Below the pieces are notes generated by a model. It was not told the origin of the DNA and ran no database searches. It saw nothing but the letters and a program-made list of their open reading frames with translations. From Microcaldota archaeon (lineage in GTDB: Archaea; Micrarchaeota; Micrarchaeia; Norongarragalinales; SBBD01), in NCBI GenBank assembly GCA_018819225.1, contig JAHJQN010000001.1, positions 62,001 to 126,000 of the forward strand: 64,000 bases of DNA. Direction: 5' to 3'. Shown here piece after piece: positions 1-9,456 of the stretch (positions are counted from its first letter, which is position 1; every line of letters begins with the position of its first letter). Made by a program: the position numbers and the translations under genes.

Positions 1-8
1 GGCAAATC

Positions 9-416
9 GTGTTTGAGAGGGGGAGCATTACGAAGGAGGTTACTGTTGTCGCAACCGACCGCATAGGACTTCTTGCAGACGTTTGTGAACTGCTAGGCAG
101 TGAAGGAATCGATATCAACTCCATTTCCAGCGAGACCGCTAACGGTACCGCCATCATTCGCTTGTACGTGAAGCGCCACGAGCGCGCGAAAAGTATTTTG
201 GAGGGCGAGGCGTTCAAGGTCATGGAACAAGGAGTGCTGGTGTTGAGGCTGGCGGACAAGCCGGGCGAACTCGCCAAAATCAGCCGCCTGCTTTCGGATG
301 AAAAAGTTCAGATCAAGAACGTCACGCTTATTTCGCGGGATAACGGCGAGTCCTTGCTCGGTCTTAGCGTCAGCAATCACGACCGCGCCCGAAATATGTT
401 GAAACGGTACTTGTAA
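9..416 (+). CDS. Tandem ACT-domain protein
   Basis: About 135 residues that split into two ACT-like halves: residues 8-70 (beginning ITKEVTVVATDRIGLLADVC) and 75-135 (VLVLRLADKPGELAKISRLL). The D-x-x-G-x-L-A pattern at the first loop of each half is the usual ligand-binding turn of ACT domains, which sense amino acids or similar small molecules. Free-standing double ACT proteins are common in archaea and are thought to be small-molecule regulators; no catalytic domain is present. The GTG at 9 gives a sensible N-terminus, but the frame stays open to the left edge, so a start outside the window cannot be excluded. It ends about 100 nt before the convergent giant surface gene. The ligand cannot be told from sequence. 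Confidence 0.8.
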   Translation: MFERGSITKEVTVVATDRIGLLADVCELLGSEGIDINSISSETANGTAIIRLYVKRHERAKSILEGEAFKVMEQGVLVLRLADKPGELAKISRLLSDEKVQIKNVTLISRDNGESLLGLSVSNHDRARNMLKRYL

Positions 417-515
417 GGTTTACCGTTTCGTCTCGACCCCTTCCAGATCTATCTCTTCATCGTCCTCCCGACCTGAAATGGCCGTCTCCACTTTCCCAAC
501 CGACTCCGCTTTAGC

Positions 516-3500
516 TCAAGATGTTTTCGGACATGAATGGTCGCCGAGAGTCACAAGCTCAAGCATCACGGTACCCTTACCGGGGTCATTTTCAATCCAA
601 TTGATGGTAATTGATTTTTGCTTGTCGGTCCAACTCCTAACGGTTCTTTTTCCAAATATCGTGGAAAACGAACGCGTTCCATAAATTCGATTATCTTCAA
701 TTTTAAGTCCGTCTGGACAAGAAAGGGTAAAATCAAGGGTGGTTGCATCAATTCCTTGCCGCGAATCCAGATTTCTGACTTTTAATTGATAGCCATTCGA
801 AAACCGGGCTTCTTTCATGGGCCCGAATTTCTTAAATGTAAATACGCACGCACGCTGGTCTTTCGGGCACGTTCGGTCGATGGTGCTCCCTTTTGAATAA
901 CCAAGAGAATACAGCCCTAAAGTAACGTACCCTTCATTATAACCGGGGGCTTTCTCCCATCTGATCTTTACCAGATCCTCCGAATCAAACCAATCGCTAC
1001 CATATATGGACGGCTGACACACTCGTCCGTCCACTGTTTTGGTATCTGAATAATAGAGATCAAACTGAACACATTGAACTCTAAATCCACCGCGATTAAA
1101 TGACTTGATTTTCACGCGCAACCCATTGTCTAACACGACCTCGCTGCCTACCCGCAATTCCTCGTAAATTCCGTCGCCTTCTTTCAACCCAGGAGCAACT
1201 ATTCCCGCCGGAGGCCCTTCGGGTATTGCAGTCTCATCAGTCGGAGTCGACACTATTCGTTCGCTCTTGAACCGCCATCTCACGACGCGCAAACCGTCAT
1301 CGCGTTTGAAGCCTAATGCGTCGAATGCGTCGCAGCTCAAATCAATGCCCGCACCATTGGTTTTGCGATCTTCGGGATGCATGAGTTCTGCCTTGGGTCG
1401 AACGGTCGACGTTTCATCCAAAACATATTCGTGATCATCAGTATACCAAGGACCCACATCGAGAACGGTTAAGAATACGGAGTTCCCTTCGTCATTTTGC
1501 ACTTCAATTTCAGTATTTAATGCACGAGTTGAAGGAAGTGCAGCGTACTTATCTACTTCTTTTGACATTTTTCCAGATGCCATTTCTTCATTTTTCTCGC
1601 AGCCGAACCAAGACGCTTTGATTCCAGAATGCCAGACGCCCGGAAGCTTCTCGGATTTATCAAACTTCTTTTGGACTTCCTCTTTTTCTTCCACAGAAGG
1701 AACGAACAACAGTTTATCCGGTCCGTTAGCAGTAGCTGCAGTCGTCACCCACTTGCCATCCTCTTCCCTTACGTAACGACGCATGTTATCAGGAATGTTG
1801 CCTTGCTCGATATCATGCGGGTTCACGATGATGAGGGGCAGGTAAAGTTGGTGGTTGTACGGTGCATCTAAATAACCGGCGTACAACAGGAGACGTTCGC
1901 CGGTTTTTGCATTTAATGGAGCCAGTGGATAAGTAAATGACGCGCGGCGCTCCAAATTCTCATCGGGTTCCAACAAGTTCTCGGAATCGCAAGTTTCAAC
2001 GCTGTTGATCGTGTCCCCGCTTTCGAATTCGCAGTTTCTATAAATGCGCACGTTTCGCTTTCCGGCATATGCGTCATCCCCATCGGGGAACGTGCCCGTA
2101 AACTGGAGCAAGGAAGGTGTTTCCGAGAACTTCGATTCGGGATCAACGGCTTTTCCGTTTTCGTGCCATTCGAAGTGCAAGTGGTATCCCTTACTATGAC
2201 CCGTATTGCCAACAATGCCTAATTTCGTTCCGCGGTCGATGTGATGTCCTTCGCGTACAGTCAAACCATCTTGCATGTGGAAGTACTTTGTAATATCACC
2301 ATTATCGTGTCTGAGAACCACGTTAAAGCCTGCCGAGTCTGAATACGCAGCGGTTTGGACGGTTCCAGCCGCAGCAGAAAGAACAGGCGATCCTCGGTCT
2401 GCGGCAATATCAATTCCGTAATGCATCTTGCGCTCTCCATCTAATGTACGCATTCCAAATTGGCCATTGCTGCTGATCATGCAGAATTCAGTGGTTGGCC
2501 ACGTATAGTATCCATTGCTACGAACAGAACATGCCTCGCCTTGCACTTCCGCCATGGAAAGTACGAGCAAAGGCTTCAATTCTTCGGATTCTTTTACGGT
2601 GACGAAATCATCCGTCGGATTCTTCACGAAACCTTGCGTTACTTTCAGTTGTATTTCATCCAAACCATACTGTGCGCCGATTGGTTTGCGTTCTACTATC
2701 ACATTCACGGTTCCGAGTTCGCGAGTGGTCTGATATTCTTTGCGCGATTTCAGCGACGATGCTGAGCTATCGGTGACAACGGCAACGCGTAACGTTAACG
2801 GGTCTTCGAACGTGTCGCTCAATTGCTTGATGGCCGTGGACTCCGCGGTTTCAGTAGAAAGACGCTCGTAATCCACTTGAATCAACAGTTTTCCGTCCTC
2901 GATTTTGCATCCAAACACGTCAAAATCTTGCTCGCCGGTTTCGAGATCTTCCAGGTCGCGGTACTTGTTGACCATGCTGCGCACTTTATTGTTCTTGGAA
3001 ATGAGTTCGCAGACGTAATGCTTTTCTGGCGGCAGATTCGGGAAAGCGCCGAGCATGGGAACCGCGTAATCCTCCAGTTTGAAACCAATGATGGTCGTCG
3101 AGGTCTTGTCTGCAAAGGAAGCGAAGTGAAGCTCCGAGGAATAGCGGCCATTGACCGCGTTGCAGTTAACCGTTGCGTCTTTGGGAGGCACTGTCAACTG
3201 CACGGCGCCATCATCTTCTTTCGATGCGGGGGAATACGTTTCTTCTTCAAGAATAAAGTAACCGGATTTGAATTCCGCATCCATGTCCACGCGGGAAGGC
3301 AATCCATCGAGTAGTTGAATTTCTACGTCCCCGTCCTCCAATCCCGAGGGCTGGCAATTCGTCAACAAATCGTCGGTGACCTTGAACTTCCCGTCTTTAG
3401 AGGCGTCTATGTCCGCGTTCTTGGAAGTGAGTAAGAAAGCCAGCGGACCGCCGAATGGTTCCAAATCGTATTGCGAGCGGCTGCCCAATTGAACTACGAT

Positions 3501-6500
3501 GGGCGTGAGTTGCTGGGACCCATAGCGCGGGTAATCCTCTATGACGTACGCGTCTTCCTTCCGGTTGAGCGCAACACCCGGCTGTAATTCCCTCGCGTTG
3601 ATGCTGGCGCGTTCCAAGTCTACATACAATTGATAGAATAAGCGCGAGCCATCTCTTCGGCAAAGCTCTTCAGCTTCAATACCGCTATCCAAATTAAGGG
3701 AAACTGCAGGCTGGTACGTTGAACTGGAAGAGGATGGTTGGGGCGCATTTCCGCCGCGTTGGGTTACGCCTTGCTGGATGCGCGTGAACAGACTTTCTTC
3801 AAATCCGAGTTTGCAGTTTGGGGTGTCGGTTCCCTCGAACGAGCGGGATGTTTCCGACAAGCGATTAAGAGAGAACGGATCCACGACCACGCGCATGACG
3901 GAATTGATGCGGCTAATGTCTTCGGGTTGATACGGCTGTGGAGGAATGGGGGGGCCGACGGGTTGCACTCCTCGAGCGGTGATGATGAGGGGAATGCGTC
4001 GCGTGATGCCGGATTCCAGGGAAATCACTAAGAATCCTTGCAGGGGTTGGGGAATGCAAGTGGAAGGCAGGCCAGAGGCGAATTGCATGCCCATCTGATA
4101 GCCGTACGTGTTTTGTTGGTTGTAAAACGAGTACTGGAGCGGGAAATTGTAGTATCGATCGTATACTCCGCCTTGCGGATAAGAGGCATAGGGATTGTTT
4201 TGATAAAACGGCGTGTATTGCGCTCCGTATCCTTGAGGGTAGTTGGATTGTTGGAACATGCGGTCTGCTCCGTAAGAGTACGGGTCAGCGCTCGGGTAAT
4301 CGTTGGGTCTGCCGACGCCGTAAGCATAAGCGTACGGCATGTTGCCCGTATAACTTCCTCCTGCAGAAGTAGGCGTGCCGTAGTGCTGGGCGCAGTATGG
4401 ATTGTTTTGGTACGAAGCCATGATGATGCGCTGGTAAACATCTTGTCCCGAGAAGTCGGCCATGACGCGCACGCGCTGGTCTTCCGCAGAACAATACTGT
4501 AATTGAATCCACGAAGCAATACTGGGTTCGAGTCCGTGCACCTCACAACCAATAACGGGTTCGCCGAGCGCGTTGAGTCCGAACATGTATTCAAAATAGC
4601 GGTTGTGAGGATCGACATCAAACGGAATACTGGACGGAAGCGGATCGTAAGGAGAAGGAGGCGTCGGGCATCCCGGACGCGATGGATTGGCTTTGCATTC
4701 CGGTGAAGGAATCCGCGCTCCGGAGACTACGAGCGTATACGTCTTCTGCAACTCGCCGCCTTGAATAACGATCGATCCTTTCCCACGGAATTTATTCGTG
4801 AGTTCCTCGTACTGAGAATAATCCGCAGTCAGAACCACGGTATGCGTCAAGCAGTCGAGCGTCAAATACTCGCGGATTTCAGGAGGCCCGCGGAGCTCGC
4901 AGGAAACGATTTCGCCGCGGTCGAAGCGATACGCCGCGTCAGCAAAACCGTTTTCATCCAAGTATAAATAGACGGGGTTGCGGATGGCGGGGTTGTCTGG
5001 TTCGGGAATAGCCGTAGGCGTTCCCGTCACGGTCGGGCCCTCTCCCTCCAAGAACTCGACCATGGAATTCAAGCACGAGACGTCAGGGAGCTCGGCATTG
5101 ATTTCGTAGGTTCCGGCTTCCGAGTAATAACACGTGGTGGTGCAAGCACCCGTACTGCCCGTACAGCCAATCGCGTTTTCCGTGCGGCCGTTACCGCAAT
5201 TCACTGCAATGACGTTGGCAGGCGACTCCAAATCGTAATAGTTTAATGAAACCAGTATTTCTCCGGCTTCGGAAATGACTTGCGGATCGACTCCGATAAC
5301 GCAGAGCGGTTCGGGAGCCGAGCACGCCTCTAGTAAAGTGATTTGGTTCGTGTAAAGCATCCAAGCCGTATTGGAAGTGCATTCCTCGAATTCAAACGCT
5401 TGATTGTAACTCGTGTCGCAGCATTCCAAACGCGTTCCCGTTGAAGGGCAGACGGCTTGATTGCATTCGCCGGGTTCGAGAGTCGGCGTTCCATGATCCG
5501 TTGGCTCGGCAGTTACGACCGCGCCTTTCAATGCGATGACGGTAATCAGACGTGTCGGGCGATCCGGCAAGCTCAAGCGCGCGCGGCCTACGAGACGCAG
5601 TCCGCCGGAGAGTTCCTGTCCAGAAAAGTCTGCAGAGAATTGAACAATATCGGGAGTACAATCAATTTGTACTCCGGACAAGAAATCTTGCGGTCCGGTT
5701 AACGTGCAGGACGTGACTTCGCCGAGTTCGTGCAAAGAAAAGTAGCTGTCCGCGTAACCGTATTGATCGAGGGATAGGTAAACGACGTTTGGAACGGGCG
5801 GGAAGTCGGGTACGGCGGTCGGAGTAGGCGTTGGCGTGGACTCGATTTCGTCAACCACCGGGCCTTTCACGTCGATGCGAACCGAAGCGCTTTGAACAAT
5901 GGTGTAGCGAGACGAAATGCGTTGTTCGGCCGTGATGGAGCAGAACGTTTTCGCCGTCGTATCCGGTAAAAGGCTCACGTCCACGTTCTCGGAATCGCGG
6001 AAATTGTTGAAGGAATTCGGGAGCATCACGAGTACGGGCACGTCGTTCGCAAAACAATTGGAGTAAACGTTGAGGGAGCTCTTGACGCCTAAAGCCGAGG
6101 AGATGGTTAAACGCTGGGGTTCGGGGTCCGAGGAATCTCCGTTGAATTCGAAGAAAGAAGGCGAGAGCTCCAGGCTGTCGTCTTGCGGAGCCACTTCAAT
6201 GAGACACGCATCGAACGTGCGGAAATCCGGGTGTTCGACGCGGACGCCTATCTTACCTAAATTGGACGGGTTTGCGGATACGCGGTAGGAACCGCGTTCG
6301 CCGGTATCGCGTGATCCGTCGCCCATCACTTCCGGCTCTTCGCCGGCCAGCGGCGCTTGATCGCAGTCATACAAGGTAATGAACGCGTCTTCCACACCGT
6401 TGCCTTGCTCGTCGATCACATTGATTTTGATTTTCTTTTCTTCCCCGACGAATAAACTGAGCGGGGAAACGCTGGTTTGCATGGCATTCGAACCGCGGAT

Positions 6501-9215
6501 CTTAAGATTGAAGTCGTACGAGCGCGCTTGAAGTTCGGAATGGAACGTGATCTTCAAGTCCGAGGAAAGCACGGCCTTGTTGGCTTTGAAATTCAGGGTG
6601 CCGCCTTGCTTTTGATCCGGGGCAATGGCCACTGGAATGCGTTGGGCATCGGATGAAAGCGCTCCGTTTTCCCCCTCGTCCGCGAATTCCGTGGCATCAG
6701 CTCCCAAGAATTCCGAGTGCGCATTGCGGATGCTGATCGCATCAATACCCGCCGTAGAAAGCACGTCGTAATGAACGGTAAAGTCATCTCCTTTGTCCAC
6801 TTCAAGGGACGTGCGGGAGACGTCGGTACCGCTTTTCAAGTATATGCGCGCACAGAAACTGGCATCCGTATTACAGATCAAGGGAGCAGCCGTAATTTTA
6901 AGTTCTTGAGAAAAGTCTTTTTCTCCGCACGCGACGCGCAGGAACGGCAGGAGTTCCGATGGCGCAGCTTGACCGGCCTCGAATACGGTTTGAACGGGCG
7001 AGGTGACCATCAAGCCGCCCTTGCTCGCATACGCTTTGTAATTGATGCGGAAAGCCGTTGCAGCAGGAGCCTCCGGTTTTACGTAAAGCTTGATCGCCAA
7101 TTCTTTCGATCCCACGAATCCGTCCGGGAAAACCAAATCCTCGGAAACGAATTCAGAGGCATCTTCCTCGTTCGATTCGGAGTAACATGAAGCGGAGTCG
7201 AAAATAGGGGCCGTGTAAAGCACGGGCGCTTCGGAAACCGGTTCTTCAAGAGAAATAAATTCCGCGTTGCTGAGGTGCACGTGAAATCCGACGTTCGTGC
7301 TTTGAGCGGGAGCCGTGACCAAGAACTTTGCGAGGTAATGCTCCGCGTTACCGAGCTCTTCCGCTTTTCCGTTGCGGTTGAACGCGCCCAAGAATTTGAC
7401 GTCCACGCTTTTTCCGAGTGATTCCGACACGAGTTGAAGCTCCAGCAATCTCTGTTCGGAAGGACTCACGGTCAACGGAACGGACGAGGTCTGGTAATAA
7501 CCAGGGGAAGTGGCCACCACGGTAAACTCCTCGAAAGCAGGCACTTCCAAGAAACAATCCTCTTCACCCAAGTCGCACGCGTCAATGATTTGGTCGTTCG
7601 AACTGATGGCGGAAATCGCTCCTTCTTCAATGGGTTCCTCGGTTTCCACATCGAACAGGGACACGTCCACGAAACCGGGCTCGTACTCCAATGCAATGAA
7701 TAGTTCCGCGCCTTCCGCAACGGATACGCGGCTGCTTTCCCCGCTCTTCGTTCCCTTCAAGGCTTTCGCGAACAACTGGTAGGGGCCGCGCATCCCGCTG
7801 GGAACCGTAAACACGGTTTCTCCTTCCGCATCCGAGTACTGGGAAGGTAACCCCAAAAAGAAGCCGTCCCCCGTGAATAAACTAATTTCAGCTCCATCCG
7901 AGGGTTCGAAATCCTCTTCCACGGAAACCAGCATTTCGACGGAATTCTCCTGCGTTTCCTTCATCAAAACGATTTCCTGGGGCTCGGCATCCGCAAAAAA
8001 CTCGCCGTTCGCAGGCAAATACCCGGGCGAGTAAGCCGTAATATGGAACGGGCGCGTGCCCGTCACGTAAAAAACGGCCGCGCCCTTTTCATCCGCGTAA
8101 TCGCGCTGCAACTCTTTCCCCGTCGTATCGAATAAGTGAATGACGGCATCATCGAGCGCCGCATTATCCTCATCAATGACCCGCAAGTCAATGAAACGGC
8201 CTTCCAGCACGCGCTCCAACTGCAAGCGAATATCCAAGGAAGAGATGGAGGCCTGCAACACGTATTCGTCCGTCACTAAAGAGGCAAAATCACCTGTCTT
8301 TTTCACGTCGACGAGGAATCGCGAGCCAATGCGTACATTCTGGAAAAGAGCCGTGCCCGCGTCATCCGTTCGCATGGAGCGAATGATGCGAAGGGTTTGC
8401 GCACTCTTCAAACGCACTTCCGCGTTGGAGACGGGAAGACCGTCGTCTGCGGAAACCAGTTCCACGATGACATCCCCGTAAATGGAGGGTTCCGAAGTAT
8501 CCTCGTCGTCGCGGTCGTCATTGTTGGCGTCATCCTCGTTTTGAAGGGAAATGCGCACCGTGCCGCCGTTTGCTTCAATATCGGCTTTGGTGAAGCTCAT
8601 CAGCTTATCCACGAAACCGGAAGCCGTAACTTTTACCGTGACGTGATTGGGAAGGGAAGGAAGAACAAACGAGGCAATGCCGGAGAACTCGGAGAACCCG
8701 TCGTGGGACGTTCCATCATCCATCGTTAAGGTGACGGATGCACCCGTGATGGCACGTTCATTTTCATCGGCAACAAGCACGGAAAAGAATTCTTTCTGGT
8801 CTTCGAAACTCAGCGGATCGCCCAGCGGAATGTTCGTGGTATCGAAGGAAATGCGTCGGTCGAGCTCGTCAAACACCGCATTCGCGTCGGTTACGCGTAT
8901 TCGAAGGCGCGCTTCAGTTGAAATGCCTTCGAACGAGACTTTTCCTTCATCGTCGGATTTCGATGACGCCAGTTCGTCCTCATCATCGTATAAAACCACA
9001 TTCAATCCCGGAATCGCGTTTCCCTGGGCATCCGTAATGGTGAACGCGACGGTTTGCGTTCCGGGTGCAAAGGATTGGTAGGCGAGGAATGCGATGCCCG
9101 CAATTAATACCAGCACGACGGCGGGAATGAGCACGCGGGGATTGGGAACGCCTTGTTCTTCGAGATTCTCGATAAATTCGTCATATTTTTCCCTGACTTC
9201 TTCGAATGAGGCCAT
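516..9215 (-). CDS. Giant surface protein with M23 peptidase and RlpA-like domains
   Basis: 2,899 residues. A short cytoplasmic N-terminus (about 1-23) is followed by one TM helix (about 25-48) with no cleavage site, so the protein should be anchored N-in with about 2,850 residues outside. From about 52 to 600 lie six carboxypeptidase-regulatory-like beta domains, recognisable by repeated D-x-x-G-x-x-x-F turns. At about 600-790 is a domain also found in the second giant protein. Three related ~95-residue domains start near 1136, 1403 and 1519; the third contains a long Tyr/Asn/Gln-rich loop. Pro/Thr spacers lie near 1132 and 1395. At about 2245-2362 is an M23 (LytM-type) metallopeptidase with all zinc ligands, and at about 2528-2650 an RlpA-like double-psi beta-barrel. 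The last ~220 residues are unrecognised. A TATA box 27 nt before the ATG indicates leaderless transcription. The enzymatic domains point to cleavage of peptidoglycan outside the cell. Since no archaeal wall is known to contain it, a bacterial target is likely (inference). Confidence 0.85.
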   Translation of the reverse strand: MASFEEVREKYDEFIENLEEQGVPNPRVLIPAVVLVLIAGIAFLAYQSFAPGTQTVAFTITDAQGNAIPGLNVVLYDDEDELASSKSDDEGKVSFEGISTEARLRIRVTDANAVFDELDRRISFDTTNIPLGDPLSFEDQKEFFSVLVADENERAITGASVTLTMDDGTSHDGFSEFSGIASFVLPSLPNHVTVKVTASGFVDKLMSFTKADIEANGGTVRISLQNEDDANNDDRDDEDTSEPSIYGDVIVELVSADDGLPVSNAEVRLKSAQTLRIIRSMRTDDAGTALFQNVRIGSRFLVDVKKTGDFASLVTDEYVLQASISSLDIRLQLERVLEGRFIDLRVIDEDNAALDDAVIHLFDTTGKELQRDYADEKGAAVFYVTGTRPFHITAYSPGYLPANGEFFADAEPQEIVLMKETQENSVEMLVSVEEDFEPSDGAEISLFTGDGFFLGLPSQYSDAEGETVFTVPSGMRGPYQLFAKALKGTKSGESSRVSVAEGAELFIALEYEPGFVDVSLFDVETEEPIEEGAISAISSNDQIIDACDLGEEDCFLEVPAFEEFTVVATSPGYYQTSSVPLTVSPSEQRLLELQLVSESLGKSVDVKFLGAFNRNGKAEELGNAEHYLAKFLVTAPAQSTNVGFHVHLSNAEFISLEEPVSEAPVLYTAPIFDSASCYSESNEEDASEFVSEDLVFPDGFVGSKELAIKLYVKPEAPAATAFRINYKAYASKGGLMVTSPVQTVFEAGQAAPSELLPFLRVACGEKDFSQELKITAAPLICNTDASFCARIYLKSGTDVSRTSLEVDKGDDFTVHYDVLSTAGIDAISIRNAHSEFLGADATEFADEGENGALSSDAQRIPVAIAPDQKQGGTLNFKANKAVLSSDLKITFHSELQARSYDFNLKIRGSNAMQTSVSPLSLFVGEEKKIKINVIDEQGNGVEDAFITLYDCDQAPLAGEEPEVMGDGSRDTGERGSYRVSANPSNLGKIGVRVEHPDFRTFDACLIEVAPQDDSLELSPSFFEFNGDSSDPEPQRLTISSALGVKSSLNVYSNCFANDVPVLVMLPNSFNNFRDSENVDVSLLPDTTAKTFCSITAEQRISSRYTIVQSASVRIDVKGPVVDEIESTPTPTPTAVPDFPPVPNVVYLSLDQYGYADSYFSLHELGEVTSCTLTGPQDFLSGVQIDCTPDIVQFSADFSGQELSGGLRLVGRARLSLPDRPTRLITVIALKGAVVTAEPTDHGTPTLEPGECNQAVCPSTGTRLECCDTSYNQAFEFEECTSNTAWMLYTNQITLLEACSAPEPLCVIGVDPQVISEAGEILVSLNYYDLESPANVIAVNCGNGRTENAIGCTGSTGACTTTCYYSEAGTYEINAELPDVSCLNSMVEFLEGEGPTVTGTPTAIPEPDNPAIRNPVYLYLDENGFADAAYRFDRGEIVSCELRGPPEIREYLTLDCLTHTVVLTADYSQYEELTNKFRGKGSIVIQGGELQKTYTLVVSGARIPSPECKANPSRPGCPTPPSPYDPLPSSIPFDVDPHNRYFEYMFGLNALGEPVIGCEVHGLEPSIASWIQLQYCSAEDQRVRVMADFSGQDVYQRIIMASYQNNPYCAQHYGTPTSAGGSYTGNMPYAYAYGVGRPNDYPSADPYSYGADRMFQQSNYPQGYGAQYTPFYQNNPYASYPQGGVYDRYYNFPLQYSFYNQQNTYGYQMGMQFASGLPSTCIPQPLQGFLVISLESGITRRIPLIITARGVQPVGPPIPPQPYQPEDISRINSVMRVVVDPFSLNRLSETSRSFEGTDTPNCKLGFEESLFTRIQQGVTQRGGNAPQPSSSSSTYQPAVSLNLDSGIEAEELCRRDGSRLFYQLYVDLERASINARELQPGVALNRKEDAYVIEDYPRYGSQQLTPIVVQLGSRSQYDLEPFGGPLAFLLTSKNADIDASKDGKFKVTDDLLTNCQPSGLEDGDVEIQLLDGLPSRVDMDAEFKSGYFILEEETYSPASKEDDGAVQLTVPPKDATVNCNAVNGRYSSELHFASFADKTSTTIIGFKLEDYAVPMLGAFPNLPPEKHYVCELISKNNKVRSMVNKYRDLEDLETGEQDFDVFGCKIEDGKLLIQVDYERLSTETAESTAIKQLSDTFEDPLTLRVAVVTDSSASSLKSRKEYQTTRELGTVNVIVERKPIGAQYGLDEIQLKVTQGFVKNPTDDFVTVKESEELKPLLVLSMAEVQGEACSVRSNGYYTWPTTEFCMISSNGQFGMRTLDGERKMHYGIDIAADRGSPVLSAAAGTVQTAAYSDSAGFNVVLRHDNGDITKYFHMQDGLTVREGHHIDRGTKLGIVGNTGHSKGYHLHFEWHENGKAVDPESKFSETPSLLQFTGTFPDGDDAYAGKRNVRIYRNCEFESGDTINSVETCDSENLLEPDENLERRASFTYPLAPLNAKTGERLLLYAGYLDAPYNHQLYLPLIIVNPHDIEQGNIPDNMRRYVREEDGKWVTTAATANGPDKLLFVPSVEEKEEVQKKFDKSEKLPGVWHSGIKASWFGCEKNEEMASGKMSKEVDKYAALPSTRALNTEIEVQNDEGNSVFLTVLDVGPWYTDDHEYVLDETSTVRPKAELMHPEDRKTNGAGIDLSCDAFDALGFKRDDGLRVVRWRFKSERIVSTPTDETAIPEGPPAGIVAPGLKEGDGIYEELRVGSEVVLDNGLRVKIKSFNRGGFRVQCVQFDLYYSDTKTVDGRVCQPSIYGSDWFDSEDLVKIRWEKAPGYNEGYVTLGLYSLGYSKGSTIDRTCPKDQRACVFTFKKFGPMKEARFSNGYQLKVRNLDSRQGIDATTLDFTLSCPDGLKIEDNRIYGTRSFSTIFGKRTVRSWTDKQKSITINWIENDPGKGTVMLELVTLGDHSCPKTS
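1266..1634 (-). other. RlpA-like double-psi beta-barrel domain
   Basis: Residues about 2528-2650 of the giant surface protein, directly after the M23 domain. It follows the RlpA pattern: KASWFG (W2536), a short ASGK segment, KYAALPSTRALNTEIEV, then LDVGPW (D2586, matching the NDRGP motif), and GAGIDLS (D2625) followed by AFDALGF. RlpA proteins are lytic transglycosylases acting on peptidoglycan glycan strands; related barrels occur in expansins and endolysins. Whether every catalytic residue is present needs an alignment. About 45 residues between LDVGPW and GAGIDLS are longer than usual. Confidence 0.75.
2130..2483 (-). other. M23 (LytM-like) metallopeptidase domain
   Basis: Residues about 2245-2362 of the giant surface protein. 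The zinc ligands of the family are all present: H2265 and D2269 in HYGIDIA, and H2347 in HLHFE (the HxH motif; the other His is H2345). H2313 in YFHMQ corresponds to the conserved active-site His. Segments GSPVLSAAAGTV, VVLRHDNG and LGIVGNTGHSKG follow the standard order of the fold. M23 enzymes are zinc endopeptidases that cut peptide cross-links of bacterial peptidoglycan. The full ligand set argues for an active enzyme rather than a relic. Confidence 0.88.
4056..4394 (-). other. Tyr/Asn/Gln/Pro-rich loop closed by a Cys pair
   Basis: Residues 1608-1720 of the giant surface protein. Composition is dominated by Y, N, Q, P, G and S with no charged blocks, resembling prion-like or adhesive low-complexity tracts. 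The segment is bounded by C1608 (in NPYCAQ) and C1720 (in STCIPQ), and it interrupts the third copy of a ~95-residue beta domain between FSGQDVYQRII and GFLVISLESG. Copies one and two lack it. It looks like a disordered loop inserted at a hairpin and tied at its base by a disulfide (inference). Confidence 0.6.
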
Positions 9216-9237
9216 GAAGGGACTAATGCGTTGACGC

Positions 9238-9246
9238 GTTTAAAAC
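9238..9246 (-). promoter_or_regulatory. TATA box of the first giant surface gene
   Basis: On the minus strand the sequence reads GTTTTAAAC, centred 27 nt before the ATG at 9215. This is the archaeal TATA-to-start distance, so the transcript should begin at or next to the ATG (leaderless). Confidence 0.6.
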
Positions 9247-9254
9247 CCTTATCC

Positions 9255-9263
9255 TTTTTAAAT
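9255..9263 (+). promoter_or_regulatory. TATA box of tRNA-Gln
   Basis: TTTTTAAAT centred about 31 nt before the 5' end of the tRNA at 9290. It lies back to back with the TATA box of the divergent giant surface gene. Confidence 0.55.
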
Positions 9264-9289
9264 CTCGAGAGGAAGAATTGTTGCTCAAT

Positions 9290-9408
9290 AGCCCCGTCGT
9301 ATAGTGGTCAAGTACTTCAGCCTCTGGAGTTCATTTTCAATGCAATTTAATTGCTTGAGAAAGAGCAGGAGAAAGCTGAAAACAGCGGTTCGAATCCGCT
9401 CGGGGCTA
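9290..9408 (+). tRNA. tRNA-Gln (anticodon CTG) with intron
   Basis: Folded by hand. The acceptor stem AGCCCCG (9290-9296) pairs with CGGGGCT (9401-9407), with A as discriminator base at 9408. The D arm is GTAT/GTAC, the anticodon stem TCAGC (9317-9321) pairs with GCTGA (9375-9379), and the T arm is AGCGG/CCGCT around TTCGAAT. The anticodon loop, with the intron removed, reads CTCTGGA; T33 is in place and the anticodon CTG is at 9324-9326. A 46-nt intron sits at the canonical archaeal position after base 37. No CCA is encoded. The AGCCCCG acceptor is typical of archaeal tRNA-Gln. Confidence 0.9.
9328..9373 (+). other. tRNA-Gln intron (position 37/38)
   Basis: 46 nt, AT-rich, between G37 (9327) and A38 (9374). 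Placement by one base is ambiguous because A occurs at both junctions. Introns here are removed by the archaeal tRNA splicing endonuclease through a bulge-helix-bulge; I did not confirm the full bulge structure. Confidence 0.75.
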
Positions 9409-9456
9409 CTTAATCATTTCTTTGGTCGGGCTTTCTTTCTAAGAAAGGTCGTTCAA

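Noticed and set aside
4038..4502. Open frames opposite the Tyr/Asn/Gln-rich loop
   Set aside because: They are Arg/Val-rich antisense shadows caused by the biased composition of the giant gene.
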